Under the pieces are notes generated by a model, which was given only the letters and a program-made list of their open reading frames with translations, was not told the DNA's origin and ran no database searches. A stretch of DNA of 64,000 nt from Parathalassolituus penaei (lineage in GTDB: Bacteria; Pseudomonadota; Gammaproteobacteria; Pseudomonadales; Oceanobacteraceae), in the NCBI RefSeq assembly GCF_026626885.1, contig NZ_JAPNOA010000016.1, forward strand, positions 280,217-344,216, given 5' to 3'. Positions 27,684-36,692 of the stretch are shown here, piece by piece. Numbering within the stretch: the first letter of the stretch is position 1; every line of letters starts with the position of its first letter. The translations under genes were made by a program, and so were the position numbers.

Positions 27684-29587
27684 ATTGGGTGCGACGTTGG
27701 TCTATCCGTCGGCGGATCATGCTGATCGGTGTGGTTCCTGCCGTGCTCGCGGTTCTGATGATCACCGGTTATCACATGTACCATCGCTGGCAGGAGTTGC
27801 ATCGTGAAAACGAAGCGGTGGTGGGTATTTTGCTGGAGCACCTTGCAGCAGCAGCTGAGTACCCTGTCATATCTGGTAACTACGGTCTGCTTGAGGCCGT
27901 TGTTGGTGTGGCATTGCGGCAGCCTTCGGTGATGGTGGTGCAGGTTCTGGATAGTGATGGCGTCGTGTTATACGAACAGCATAGTCCTCGCTTTGAGCAG
28001 GTCCGAAAAAGCGACTTGCAGCCATATAATCGACCGATTATTCAAGAGGTCCCGGATCTCGGCAGTTTTTCTGATTTTGATGACACTCCTATGGTGAAAC
28101 GCACTCTGGGAGCGGTACGGATCGAGGTCACGGATATTTTTACCCGTCAGCGTGAAGCCAGCATTCTGCGCCAGTCGTTATTAACCGGCTTGCTGGTGGT
28201 GGTGTTGTCGATGATGGCCGCGTGGGGGATTTCCACGACCACAATTCCGCCACTGGAGCGTCTGGCGCGGTTTATCAACCGACTTGGTGGTGAGGCGCCG
28301 GTGGAGCGTCTGATCGTGGAAGGGGATACCGAAATCGGTCTGCTGCAAGGTAATGCCAACCGCCTGGCGGATACACTTGATCAGGCGCGTGCCAGCCAGC
28401 GAGCTTATACCGCCCAACTGATGGAAGAGCAGCGCAAGACCCAGTTGGCGGCGCAGGCCAAAAGTGAATTCCTGTCAATGATGAGCCACGAACTGCGGAC
28501 GCCTCTGAACGGTGCTGTGGGACTGGTACAGCTGCTGTCACTGGATAATGGTCAGGCGGAGTTCGACGAGTACAAGAAAACCGCTGAAGAATCCCTGATG
28601 CACCTGACTCAGCTGCTGGAAGACGTTCTGGTACTGGTCGACAGTGAAAAACGTAATATCACGGCGGTATACGATGATCGTGATGTCGCCAAAGAGCTGG
28701 ATGGTCTGGTCAAGGAGTTCAGCCAGAAAGCGCTCGCCAAGCGAATCTCGTTTGTGGTCGAGTACGATGAATACCTGCGTAATAACCGGGTTGGAATTGA
28801 TTCATCGGTACTGCGGCAACTGGTGCGGCACGTTGCAGGCAATGCGGTGAAATTCACCGATCGTGGTTATGTTCTGATGCGGCTATCGGTGATCAGTCAC
28901 CCGGGGCGGCGTTTTCTGCAGGTTCGGGTGCTCGACTCCGGTATTGGTATTCCGCATGACAAACGTGAGCTGGTATTTGAAGCGTTTTCTCAACTGAACA
29001 GCTCGTTCTCACGTCAGTACGATGGGTTGGGTGTTGGCCTGACCATTACTCATCACATTCTGAAGTCTCTGGGGGGCGTGATTTGTATTAATGATAATCC
29101 TGTTGGTGGAACGGAAGTGACTTTGGAAGTACCGATTACCAGAGATCCCGTTCCTTCCTTGGGCGATGATGCTCTGTTGCGGTTGCCGATGAGAGTGCTG
29201 GTCGTGGAGGATAACAAGGTAAACCAGAAAGTCATTGAGCACATGATGCAAAATGTCTGCCCACAATTGGTGATTCAGATAACTGATTCCGGTGAAAAGT
29301 GTCTGGCTACGCTGGCAACAACGCCACGGCCGTTTGATCTGGTATTGATGGACTGCCATATGCCAGGTATTGATGGCTTCGAAACGACGCGTCGAATGCG
29401 CGAACTGGATGCCGAAACTCCGGTGGTGGCGTTTACTGCCAACACCTCGGATCAGGTGTTCCAGCAGTGTCTGGACGCCGGTATGAATGATTTTCTGGGG
29501 AAACCGGTAACACGGGATGCATTGCGGCGGGTGATGCTGAAGTGGGCAGCGCCTCGTTATATGGCAATGCCCCCTTCCTTGCGGTAA
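27680..29587 (+). CDS. Hybrid sensor histidine kinase
   Basis: 635 residues. Two membrane segments (about residues 14-32 and 163-185) enclose a periplasmic sensor region of roughly 130 residues. A HAMP-like linker follows (TIPPLERLARFINRLGG), then a HisKA domain with the phospho-acceptor His270 in MMSHELRTPLNG, an ATP-binding domain (N box GNAVKFTD, G1 LDSGIGIP, G2 GLGVGLTI), and a C-terminal receiver with Asp558 in LVLMDCHMPGIDGFET and Lys in FLGKPVTR. No HPt domain or DNA-binding output is fused, so a separate HPt/response regulator elsewhere must receive the phosphate. The periplasmic domain is the likely docking site for the binding protein encoded just upstream. Confidence 0.93.
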   Translation: MNWVRRWSIRRRIMLIGVVPAVLAVLMITGYHMYHRWQELHRENEAVVGILLEHLAAAAEYPVISGNYGLLEAVVGVALRQPSVMVVQVLDSDGVVLYEQHSPRFEQVRKSDLQPYNRPIIQEVPDLGSFSDFDDTPMVKRTLGAVRIEVTDIFTRQREASILRQSLLTGLLVVVLSMMAAWGISTTTIPPLERLARFINRLGGEAPVERLIVEGDTEIGLLQGNANRLADTLDQARASQRAYTAQLMEEQRKTQLAAQAKSEFLSMMSHELRTPLNGAVGLVQLLSLDNGQAEFDEYKKTAEESLMHLTQLLEDVLVLVDSEKRNITAVYDDRDVAKELDGLVKEFSQKALAKRISFVVEYDEYLRNNRVGIDSSVLRQLVRHVAGNAVKFTDRGYVLMRLSVISHPGRRFLQVRVLDSGIGIPHDKRELVFEAFSQLNSSFSRQYDGLGVGLTITHHILKSLGGVICINDNPVGGTEVTLEVPITRDPVPSLGDDALLRLPMRVLVVEDNKVNQKVIEHMMQNVCPQLVIQITDSGEKCLATLATTPRPFDLVLMDCHMPGIDGFETTRRMRELDAETPVVAFTANTSDQVFQQCLDAGMNDFLGKPVTRDALRRVMLKWAAPRYMAMPPSLR

Positions 29588-29628
29588 AACACCGCGGGAG
29601 CTCATCCGCGGTGCTTCACACTCAGCAA

Positions 29629-30600
29629 TCAGGCTTCGTGGTAACGTTCCACGGTGGCCACTTCTTCGGCGGAACCGATCACGACGGAAACGCGATCGTG
29701 GATGCCCAGCGGCTGTACAGACAGGATAGACTCGGTTGAGGTGCTGCCTTTACCGCCAGCCTGTTCCATCAGCAGACTCATCGGGTTGGCTTCGTACATC
29801 AGACGCAGTTTGCCTGGTTTTTTCGGCTCACGGCTGTCCCATGGGTACATGAATACACCGCCACGGGTCAGGATGCGGTGAATTTCGGCCACCATGGAGG
29901 CAACCCAGCGCATGTTGTAACGCTTGCCGAGAGGGCCTTCTTCACCGCGCAGCAGGTCGGCTACGTAGTTCTGCATGGCTGGTTTCCAGAAGCGCTGGTT
30001 AGACATGTTGATGGCGAATTCTGCTGTCTTGGTGTCGACACGAATGTTTTCGCGTTGCAGCAGGTATTCACCCACACGGCTGTCCAGAGTAAAGGAAAAT
30101 ACGCCGTTGCCAGTGGTCAGAACCAGCAGGGTAGATGGACCATACAGCACGTAACCGGCGGCCAGTTGCTGTTTGCCTGGTTGCAGAAAGGCGCGCTCAT
30201 CGCCTCCATCCAGTTCAGCCGGAGCCGCCAGAATGGAAAAAATAGTACCAACGGTAACGTTGATATCGATGTTGGAGGAGCCATCCAGCGGATCGAACAA
30301 CACCAGGTAACGGCCGTCCGGGTTGCAGCCTACTGGCAGGGTTTCCTCTTCACTGGCCAAACCTTTGATTGAGGGCAGTGCTGCCAGACCGTCTTTCAGC
30401 AGGTCGTTGGCAATAACATCCAGTTTCTTCTGGTTTTCACCCTGAACGTTTTCCTGACCGGCACTGCCCAATACGCCAGCGAGGTCGCCGAGCTGAATGA
30501 GGTGGGCGATGTCCTTGCTGATAGTGGCAATCTGATCAATGACTTCGATCAGTCCATTGTCACTACAGTGCTGTTGCAGAAAATTCCTGAGTCGTTGCAT
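29629..30600 (-). CDS. fbp: Fructose-1,6-bisphosphatase class I
   Basis: 323 residues (E. coli Fbp 332). Gluconeogenic enzyme. Metal and substrate motifs: ASEEETLP, DPLDGSSNIDINVTVGTIFS, MYPWDSREPKKPGKLRLMYE and EANPMSLLMEQAGGKGST. Divergent from mpl. Expected in an organism that lives on fatty acids, alkanes or organic acids and must make sugars from C2/C3 units. Confidence 0.97.
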   Translation of the reverse strand: MQRLRNFLQQHCSDNGLIEVIDQIATISKDIAHLIQLGDLAGVLGSAGQENVQGENQKKLDVIANDLLKDGLAALPSIKGLASEEETLPVGCNPDGRYLVLFDPLDGSSNIDINVTVGTIFSILAAPAELDGGDERAFLQPGKQQLAAGYVLYGPSTLLVLTTGNGVFSFTLDSRVGEYLLQRENIRVDTKTAEFAINMSNQRFWKPAMQNYVADLLRGEEGPLGKRYNMRWVASMVAEIHRILTRGGVFMYPWDSREPKKPGKLRLMYEANPMSLLMEQAGGKGSTSTESILSVQPLGIHDRVSVVIGSAEEVATVERYHEA

Positions 30601-30806
30601 AGGGATGCTCCAGTGGTCACATGCTTTCCGTGGCGCGGATACTACCGTAAAGACGTCACAATTTCAGTCTTCGGGATGAGGTAAAACCGACGAATGTATC
30701 CTACAGGACGCAATAATCGACGCCGACAGGCAAGTGGCGCCATTGCTTGGGGAATAACCCGCTTGCCGCTACACTAACGGCTTTTCAGGCAGCATCGGTC
30801 TAATAC

Positions 30807-32180
30807 ATGCAGGACACAAAGCGTCTTCATATTCTGGGTATCTGCGGCACTTTTATGGGGTCGCTGGCGCAACTGGCGCGAGAGTTGGGGCATCAGGTTT
30901 CTGGCAGTGATGCCGGGGTGTATCCGCCCATGTGTGACCAGCTGGCTGCCGCCGGTATTGAACTGACCAGTGGCTATGATCCATCCGGTATCCCTGAGGA
31001 TGTTGATGAGGTGATCATTGGCAATGCCATGTCGCGTGGCAACCCCTCGGTGGAATATGTGCTCGAACGCGGTATTCCCTACACCTCTGGCCCGGAATGG
31101 TTACGTCGTGAGGTTCTGCAATCCCGTTGGGTGTTGGCGGTGGCCGGTACTCATGGCAAAACTACCACATCCAGTATGGTGGCCTGGATTCTGGAAGACG
31201 TGGGCATGGCGCCAGGCTTCCTGATTGGGGGGGTGCCAGGCAATTTCCCGACTTCTGCCCGCCTCGGGCAGACTCATTTCTTTGTGATTGAGGCTGACGA
31301 ATACGATACGGCGTTTTTCGACAAGCGTTCCAAGTTCCTGCATTACCTGCCACGTACCCTCATTGCCAATAACCTCGAATACGATCACGCCGATATTTTC
31401 CCGGATCTGGAGGCGATTGAGCGCCAGTTTCAGCATCTGATGCGTCTGGTTCCTGCTTCCGGCCGGGTGGTGTTGCCAGCGGGCGAAGCCGCTCTGGAGC
31501 GGGTTCTGGACAAGGGACGCTGGTTCGATGTTGAGCGCTTTGGTGCAGAGCAGGATTGGAGTTACCAGTTGCTGGCCGCGGATGGCAGTGCGTTTGCATT
31601 CTGTTATCAGGGGGGGGGTCAGGCTGAGGTGCGTTGGGGGCTGACGGGTCTGCACAATGTGCGTAACGCCTGTGCGGCGATTCTGGCTGCGCGCCATGTT
31701 GGTATACATCCCGCTCAGGCGGCAAAAGCCCTGTGTGATTTCCGTGCGGCACGTCGTCGTATGGAGCTGCTGGCGGATCATGATGGTATTCGGGTGTACG
31801 ACGACTTTGCTCATCACCCAACGGCTATTGCCACCACTCTGGAAGGCTTCCGTGCCTCTCTCGCGGCAGGCACGCGGGTGCTGGCGGTGTTGGAACCACG
31901 TTCCAATACCATGAAGGCGGGCGTTCATAAGGACAGCCTGGCGACTTCTGTTGCGGCGGCGGACCACAGTCTGTGGTTGCAGCCGAGCGGCCTCGGCTGG
32001 TCATTGCAGCAAGTGGCGGACGCCTGTGGCGGTGAGTGTCTGGAAACCGCAGAGGCGGTTCTGGCGTCGTTAAAAGCGCAGACTCAACCGGGTGATCAGG
32101 TGATTTTTATGTCCAACGGTGGCTTTGCCGGTTTGCCTGCACGCTTTGCCGAGTGGATTGCCAACGGGCGTCCACTGTAA
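30807..32180 (+). CDS. mpl: UDP-N-acetylmuramate:L-Ala-gamma-D-Glu-meso-DAP ligase
   Basis: 457 residues, Mur-ligase family. Reattaches recycled murein tripeptide to UDP-MurNAc. N-terminal UDP-binding domain LHILGICGTFMGSLAQLARE, ATP loop AVAGTHGKTTTSSMVAW, DEYDTAFFDKRSKFLHY, and C-terminal YDDFAHHPTAIATTL and LEPRSNTMK are characteristic of Mpl rather than MurC. The stop codon overlaps the ATG of ubiX (TAATG), so they are translated together. Confidence 0.97.
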   Translation: MQDTKRLHILGICGTFMGSLAQLARELGHQVSGSDAGVYPPMCDQLAAAGIELTSGYDPSGIPEDVDEVIIGNAMSRGNPSVEYVLERGIPYTSGPEWLRREVLQSRWVLAVAGTHGKTTTSSMVAWILEDVGMAPGFLIGGVPGNFPTSARLGQTHFFVIEADEYDTAFFDKRSKFLHYLPRTLIANNLEYDHADIFPDLEAIERQFQHLMRLVPASGRVVLPAGEAALERVLDKGRWFDVERFGAEQDWSYQLLAADGSAFAFCYQGGGQAEVRWGLTGLHNVRNACAAILAARHVGIHPAQAAKALCDFRAARRRMELLADHDGIRVYDDFAHHPTAIATTLEGFRASLAAGTRVLAVLEPRSNTMKAGVHKDSLATSVAAADHSLWLQPSGLGWSLQQVADACGGECLETAEAVLASLKAQTQPGDQVIFMSNGGFAGLPARFAEWIANGRPL

Positions 32181-32803
32181 TGAGGGTTTGTCTGGCAGTA
32201 ACCGGAGCCTCCGGTTCAGTCTATGCCCTGCGCCTGCTGGAAGTGCTGTTGCAGGCTGGTTGCGATGTAGACGTGATTTTTTCCAAGGCCGCCCTGTTGG
32301 TGTTTGCTACTGAAACCGGCCTCAGCCTGCCGCCCAAACCCCAGGCGCAGGCACAATGGTTGCAGCAACGTTTCGGTGTGGATGACCAGCGCTTGCGGGC
32401 ATTTGGCCGCGACGACTGGATGGCGCCCTGGGCTTCTGGTTCTGGACAGCCGGGGCCGGTTGTGGTCTGCCCGTGCAGTACCGGTACGCTATCAGCCATT
32501 GCCACAGGCGCCAGCGACAACTTGATCGAGCGTGCCGCTGATGTAGCGCTTAAGGAGCGTCGCAAACTGGTGCTGGTGCCACGGGAAACACCGTATTCTG
32601 AAATTCACCTGCGCCATATGCTCGATCTGACCCGTATGGGAGCGGTGATTCTGCCCGCCAGCCCGGGGTTTTATCACCAACCTGCCACTATTGATGATCT
32701 GGTCGATTTTGTGGTGGCCCGAATTCTTAATCAGCTTGGGGTGCAGCATCAGTTGATGCCATCCTGGGGACAATCTGCCAGTGGAGCGACTGAACGTGAC
32801 TGA
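32180..32803 (+). CDS. ubiX: Flavin prenyltransferase UbiX
   Basis: 207 residues from ATG 32180, which overlaps the mpl stop; the frame is open a little upstream but [20 protein letters not shown] is the family start. UbiX makes prenylated FMN from FMN and dimethylallyl phosphate, the cofactor of decarboxylase UbiD in ubiquinone synthesis. Motifs: VTGASGS for the FMN phosphate, CPCSTGTLSAIATGASDNLIE and KLVLVPRETPYSEIHL. The mpl-ubiX order is that of Pseudomonas. The next gene starts inside its last codons. Confidence 0.96.
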   Translation: MRVCLAVTGASGSVYALRLLEVLLQAGCDVDVIFSKAALLVFATETGLSLPPKPQAQAQWLQQRFGVDDQRLRAFGRDDWMAPWASGSGQPGPVVVCPCSTGTLSAIATGASDNLIERAADVALKERRKLVLVPRETPYSEIHLRHMLDLTRMGAVILPASPGFYHQPATIDDLVDFVVARILNQLGVQHQLMPSWGQSASGATERD

Positions 32804-33134
32804 GCCTGTAAAACCGGAAGAAAAGCCGGATAACGCCCGTACTCTTGGGATTGGTTTTATTGTCGGTGTAATAGTGGCGGTTCTGGCGCTGGAGTATTAT
32901 GGATATATTCGCCACTCTGATGCCTCCGATGCCGCCCGAATCGACCAGTTCAATTTGATGGAGCTGAGTGAAAACGTTGATCTCAAGGTATCTGATAAAG
33001 AGTCCGGTAAACTGGCATTTTGCAGTGATGGTTATCTGTTGATGCGTCCGGACAACAACAAGCCAGTCGCTGGTATTCTGGTTGATAGCCATAACCGTGC
33101 CGTGCGTTGTAAACCGGGTATGAGCGACGAATGA
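32796..33134 (+). CDS. Single-pass membrane protein, unknown function
   Basis: 112 residues from GTG 32796 (GGAG 9 bp upstream; start overlaps the ubiX stop). A 32781 GTG is possible but leaves no room for a ribosome site. One hydrophobic segment near residues 20-38 (TLGIGFIVGVIVAVLALEYYG); the short N-terminus is charged (KPEEKPDNAR), and the rest is a soluble domain with two cysteines (LAFCSDGYLL and AVRCKPG) that could form a disulfide if periplasmic. No recognised domain. Probably translationally coupled to ubiX. Confidence 0.7.
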   Translation: MTEPVKPEEKPDNARTLGIGFIVGVIVAVLALEYYGYIRHSDASDAARIDQFNLMELSENVDLKVSDKESGKLAFCSDGYLLMRPDNNKPVAGILVDSHNRAVRCKPGMSDE

Positions 33135-33218
33135 CAAGAATATGAGCTGCAGATTGGAAGACGGGGCGATTCCTTCATAAACTGTAATCAGTAGTGATGA
33201 ATAACCGGGAATAGTCTG

Positions 33219-33479
33219 ATGTCGCTGAACTGTGTGTTCTGCAAAAAACCGGTGTTTGGGGTGGGAGGGTTGACGGTTCCTGAGCTGGGTCCGGCTCACA
33301 AGAACTGTTATGACGCCTACCGCACCATGCGCCGGACATTTCGTACAATTGATATTACACGTCTGAGCGATGCGGAATTGGCAGACCTGAAGGACTTGGT
33401 GCTAGCAGAGGAAAACGATCGCAAGCGCCATTCCGGGTCGGACAAGTCGTCGTTGAATGATGATATCGAACTTTTCTGA
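33219..33479 (+). CDS. Small zinc-ribbon-like protein (DUF2175-like)
   Basis: 86 residues. A cysteine pair CVFCKKP near the N-terminus and a second pair-like AHKNCYDAY about 25 residues on form a probable Zn site (C-x2-C ... H-x2-C). The layout recalls DUF2175-type proteins; I am not sure of the family. The C-terminal half is charged and helical. No signal peptide. Codon use is like the neighbours. Upstream spacing of 84 bp suggests its own or a weakly linked transcript. Confidence 0.65.
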   Translation: MSLNCVFCKKPVFGVGGLTVPELGPAHKNCYDAYRTMRRTFRTIDITRLSDAELADLKDLVLAEENDRKRHSGSDKSSLNDDIELF

Positions 33480-33505
33480 GCGGGTGTCAAAGCCCCGGGT
33501 TAGTC

Positions 33506-33880
33506 ATGCTTATTGAAAACAACTCCAATCTGATTCGTGGTGTGTTTGCAACTACTCTGGCGTCTGGTGCCAGTGTTGATGTTGCGGAGCTAGTCAATGA
33601 TCGTTTTCTGGCTGTTGCCAGTGAATCCTTGTCGCTGTTCAGTACCCGCAAAGCTGTGTCTGACCCATTGGGGAACGGTTTGCTGCAGCGTGTCGGTATT
33701 CCTGAGTCTGACTGGCTGCTAGCTGAAGACGGTGATTTTATTCTGGAGCACCGTGCTGGATATGTTGGACTTTGCAGTGGAAAGGTTCTGCTGATTGGTT
33801 TGAATGATGCTCGTCTGTTTTCTGGGCCAGCGGACGCACTACGAAATCGCAATGAAATCGTCAGAATTCCGCTAGCTTGA
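33506..33880 (+). CDS. Hypothetical protein (124 aa)
   Basis: Starts at ATG 33506, 26 bp after the preceding gene. Alternating hydrophobic/charged pattern (IRGVFATTLASGASVDVAEL, DRFLAVASESLSLFS, YVGLCSGKVLLIGL) suggests a compact alpha/beta soluble domain. No signal peptide or membrane segment and no motif I recognise. Confidence 0.6.
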   Translation: MLIENNSNLIRGVFATTLASGASVDVAELVNDRFLAVASESLSLFSTRKAVSDPLGNGLLQRVGIPESDWLLAEDGDFILEHRAGYVGLCSGKVLLIGLNDARLFSGPADALRNRNEIVRIPLA

Positions 33881-33948
33881 GCGGTTGTCACTACAACTGA
33901 CCTTGTTACACTATCTGACCGATAGCTTTATAGATTTTGGAGCCGGAG

Positions 33949-34770
33949 TTGCCCATCAATCCCTTTCACACATTGATTATTGGTGCTGATCGTCCGTTAG
34001 GCCAGTATTTGGCTCGCGCTCTTGCTGCCGACAACCTGCATTACAAGAGTTACTCGATCGAAGGTCGTGAGCGTGTGGCTATTTTGGGTAGTGGTCAGCC
34101 ATTTTTTGTGCTGACACCTGCGCTTGCCAATGGTTCTGATATCGAAGACGCCCTGTACTGGATTGAAACCCTTGAGGAGCACGATGCGCCGATTGTTCTG
34201 GTTTCATCACTTGCAGTCTTTGCTCCCCAGAATCAGGCGCGTCATACCGAAACCTCTACCCGATTTGCGGATAATGATCATGCCCGGCGTTTGCTGGCAT
34301 TGGAGCAGCGGGTCAAGCAATGTCGTCGTCATCTGATCTTGCGTGTTGGACAGTCATTCTCGGTGCAGGCGGGGGATTTTGCGCATGCCTTGCTTATGGC
34401 GTTGCGTGATCGTGTTGAGTTGACGGTAGATGATGTAGAGTTCTTTTGTCCAACTCCTGACGACGATATAGCAACTGTGTTGCTGGCGATGATGAAACAG
34501 GCTGATTGCTCAGATGATCTATGGGGGCTGTATCACTTTTGTGGTGTTGAACCGGTTAACGCTTTTGGATTTACCGAAGCTCTTCTGGCAGAAGCCAGTC
34601 AATACGAAGATCTCTCCAATGTGCGTCTGGAATCGGGAGCTGGTGGTTTCCGGCCAGTATGGCAGGTGCCCTGTGGTGATGTGACGCACCTGTTTTATAC
34701 CTTTGGTATCAAGCGGCGTCCGTGGCGTTCTGGACTTGGGCGTTTATTGCGCCGTTATTACCGGGCATAA
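33949..34770 (+). CDS. NAD-dependent epimerase/dehydratase-like (extended SDR) protein
   Basis: 273 residues from TTG 33949, which has GGAG six bases before it; TTG 33937 is the alternative. The N-terminal INPFHTLIIGADRPLGQYLAR forms a Rossmann strand-turn-helix, but the usual GxxGxxG is altered to GADRPLG. IVLVSSLAVFAP is the strand with the catalytic Ser; the YxxxK motif is not obvious, so activity may be lost or the protein may be a RmlD/NmrA-like binding protein. LILRVGQSFSVQ and LYHFCGVEPVNAFGFTEALL are as in RmlD-type proteins. Function unknown. Terminator follows directly. Confidence 0.65.
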   Translation: MPINPFHTLIIGADRPLGQYLARALAADNLHYKSYSIEGRERVAILGSGQPFFVLTPALANGSDIEDALYWIETLEEHDAPIVLVSSLAVFAPQNQARHTETSTRFADNDHARRLLALEQRVKQCRRHLILRVGQSFSVQAGDFAHALLMALRDRVELTVDDVEFFCPTPDDDIATVLLAMMKQADCSDDLWGLYHFCGVEPVNAFGFTEALLAEASQYEDLSNVRLESGAGGFRPVWQVPCGDVTHLFYTFGIKRRPWRSGLGRLLRRYYRA

Positions 34771-34785
34771 TCGTTCCACAGACAT

Positions 34786-34814
34786 AAAAAAACCGGCACA
34801 TGCGCCGGTTTTTT
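34786..34814. terminator. Bidirectional terminator
   Basis: AAAAAACCGGC-ACATGC-GCCGGTTTTTT, 11-base arms; between the SDR-like gene and the convergent hypothetical gene. Confidence 0.88.
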
Positions 34815-34832
34815 GCTTTCTGAAGCCTGGTT

Positions 34833-35426
34833 TTACACCAGGTTCAGAGCGCTGGACTCTTTGTACAGAGTCATCAACTTGTCAGTAATCACTGAGCGAA
34901 TGCCTTCACGGTCCAGAGATGACAGTGAGTGCAGTTGCTTCAGGCGCAGACGGTGCAGGTGCAGGCATGGCAGCTGATCATTGAATTCGCGCAGGTCACC
35001 TTTCATAAGAACCGGCAGAAACGGATCCTCGGTGTTGGAACGACGCAGAATCTGGCGAATACCTTCCTGGAATGGAATCGGTACTGAGCGGACGTTCTTG
35101 TCACGATGAGAAATGATCAGGTACAGACCGCTTTTGCCGATCAGGTTACCTGGGATTACGTGCAGGCCGGTGGACTGTACTGCTTCCGGATTCAGGTGAC
35201 TGAATGTGTCGTGGAAAGCATACGGATCCGGCAGAATTACCAATTGGCGGTTTGCTTCTTCTGGGAAGAACACGCTGTAGTTTGTGTACAGCTGTCGTAC
35301 TGCAGACGAAAAGACGCAAAACCGGCTTTCAAACTGTTTTACAAAGCTAACGGCACGTTTGTGCTGGTGAATCTTTTCAAGATCCCACACAAGATCCGCA
35401 TTGCGCTGCTGCTTCACAGAGTTCAT
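34833..35426 (-). CDS. Hypothetical protein (197 aa)
   Basis: ATG 35426 is chosen for the AAGGGT a few bases upstream; the frame is open to 35468. The product has a basic N-terminus (MNSVKQQRNADLVWDLEKIH), a central region SVFFPEEANRQLVILPDPYA and a C-terminal helical LHLHRLRLKQLHSLSSLDRE. No signal peptide or clear membrane segment; no family recognised. Its upstream region is AT-rich compared with the surroundings. Not obviously linked to neighbours. Confidence 0.7.
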   Translation of the reverse strand: MNSVKQQRNADLVWDLEKIHQHKRAVSFVKQFESRFCVFSSAVRQLYTNYSVFFPEEANRQLVILPDPYAFHDTFSHLNPEAVQSTGLHVIPGNLIGKSGLYLIISHRDKNVRSVPIPFQEGIRQILRRSNTEDPFLPVLMKGDLREFNDQLPCLHLHRLRLKQLHSLSSLDREGIRSVITDKLMTLYKESSALNLV

Positions 35427-35693
35427 TTCGGTTACCCTTCCATTCCAGTTCGATTCACTGCCAGACATTCACCATACTAGATGAATGTTAAAATTTAACT
35501 ATGACTTGGGTCGCAGTTTGTCAGCTTGTGACGAAAATTGTCAGGCAATCGGCTAAAGAAACAATTGCCACATCAGTCAGCATAGTATGGTTCGTTCGTT
35601 TGGCTGTATCTGTGATCTGTCTATTGTTGCTATGTTAACTGCATCACGGATTTCGCCCAACTTCTATTTTGTCAGACAGTGCCAGCTTATTGT

Positions 35694-36692
35694 TTAGCGG
35701 TGCTTTTTCTTACACAAAAACAAAGCCAGCTCACTTAAAAGGCGCCACGGGTCATCTCCACGACCTTTGGCGGCTTCGTCAACATCCGCTGCAAGACGGA
35801 TAGCGGTGAACAGGCGTCCTTCGTCAATCCGGTCCAGAGCCTGGCGATAGGCCGGTTGCTGGCGAGGCCAGATCCGGCAATCCTTGAAAGCATTGGTCAA
35901 TTCCTGACCATGCAGTCCGGTAAGTTGAACCAGCTGATGCAATTTGTGCACCAAAGCCCCAAGGATTGAAATTATTTCTTGTCCCTCACTGCGCAGATGC
36001 CCAAGAATCCTGCTGGCATTCCTGACATCTCCCTCAATACAGGCGTCGGCGAAGGCAAATGCATCGTATCGGGAGTTGTCTCCCAGTGCACTGATTAGTT
36101 GCTCTTCGCTAATGCTGTGCACGCCGCTGATGCGCAGTTTTTCGATTTCTTGCACCGCTGCCAGCAGGTTGCCTTCGGTTTGCTGGGCCAGCAGGGCTAC
36201 GGCCGCCGGATCTGCCTGAATGCCTGCTTGTTGCAGGCGATTACGCAGCCAGCCCGGGTAGTGATTGCGTTCAATTGGCCATACCTGAATCACCACGCCG
36301 TGACGTTCGGCAGCCTTGAACCAGGCGCTGTTCTGGGTTGCGCTGTCGAGGCGCGGGCAGAGCAGCAGCAGGGTGTTATCCGGTGATGGATTTGTCAGCA
36401 GGGCTTTGAGCGTTTCGCCCTTGTCGGAGGGTTTGCCATTGGGGATACGTACTTCCAGCAGACGCTGGGTCGCAAACAGCGACATTGAATTGGCTTCTTC
36501 ATGCAAGGATTTCCAGTCGAAACCGGCTTCGGCATGAAACACCAGGCGTTCTTCAACGCCGCGTTTACGGGCCGCCTGACGGACCTGATCTGACAGTTCA
36601 TTGATCAGCAGGGGTTCGTCACCACTGATGAGGTAAACGGCTTCCAGCCCTTTTTTAAGGGCTTCTGTCAGCTCTTCACTGCGTAGTTTCAT
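35694..36692 (-). CDS. holA: DNA polymerase III subunit delta
   Basis: 332 residues (E. coli HolA 343). The clamp-loader wrench subunit, AAA+ fold without ATP hydrolysis. Seen: MKLRSEELTEALKKGLEAVY then LISGDEPLLINELSDQVRQA at the start, RLLEVRIPNGKPSDKGETL, LLAQQTEGNLLAAVQEIEKL and LALGDNSRYDAFAF-like ISALGDNSRYDAF region. Its start overlaps the lptE stop by 4 bp. Order leuS-lptE-holA as in E. coli and Pseudomonas; nadD, the next gene in those, is not present here. Confidence 0.95.
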   Translation of the reverse strand: MKLRSEELTEALKKGLEAVYLISGDEPLLINELSDQVRQAARKRGVEERLVFHAEAGFDWKSLHEEANSMSLFATQRLLEVRIPNGKPSDKGETLKALLTNPSPDNTLLLLCPRLDSATQNSAWFKAAERHGVVIQVWPIERNHYPGWLRNRLQQAGIQADPAAVALLAQQTEGNLLAAVQEIEKLRISGVHSISEEQLISALGDNSRYDAFAFADACIEGDVRNASRILGHLRSEGQEIISILGALVHKLHQLVQLTGLHGQELTNAFKDCRIWPRQQPAYRQALDRIDEGRLFTAIRLAADVDEAAKGRGDDPWRLLSELALFLCKKKHR

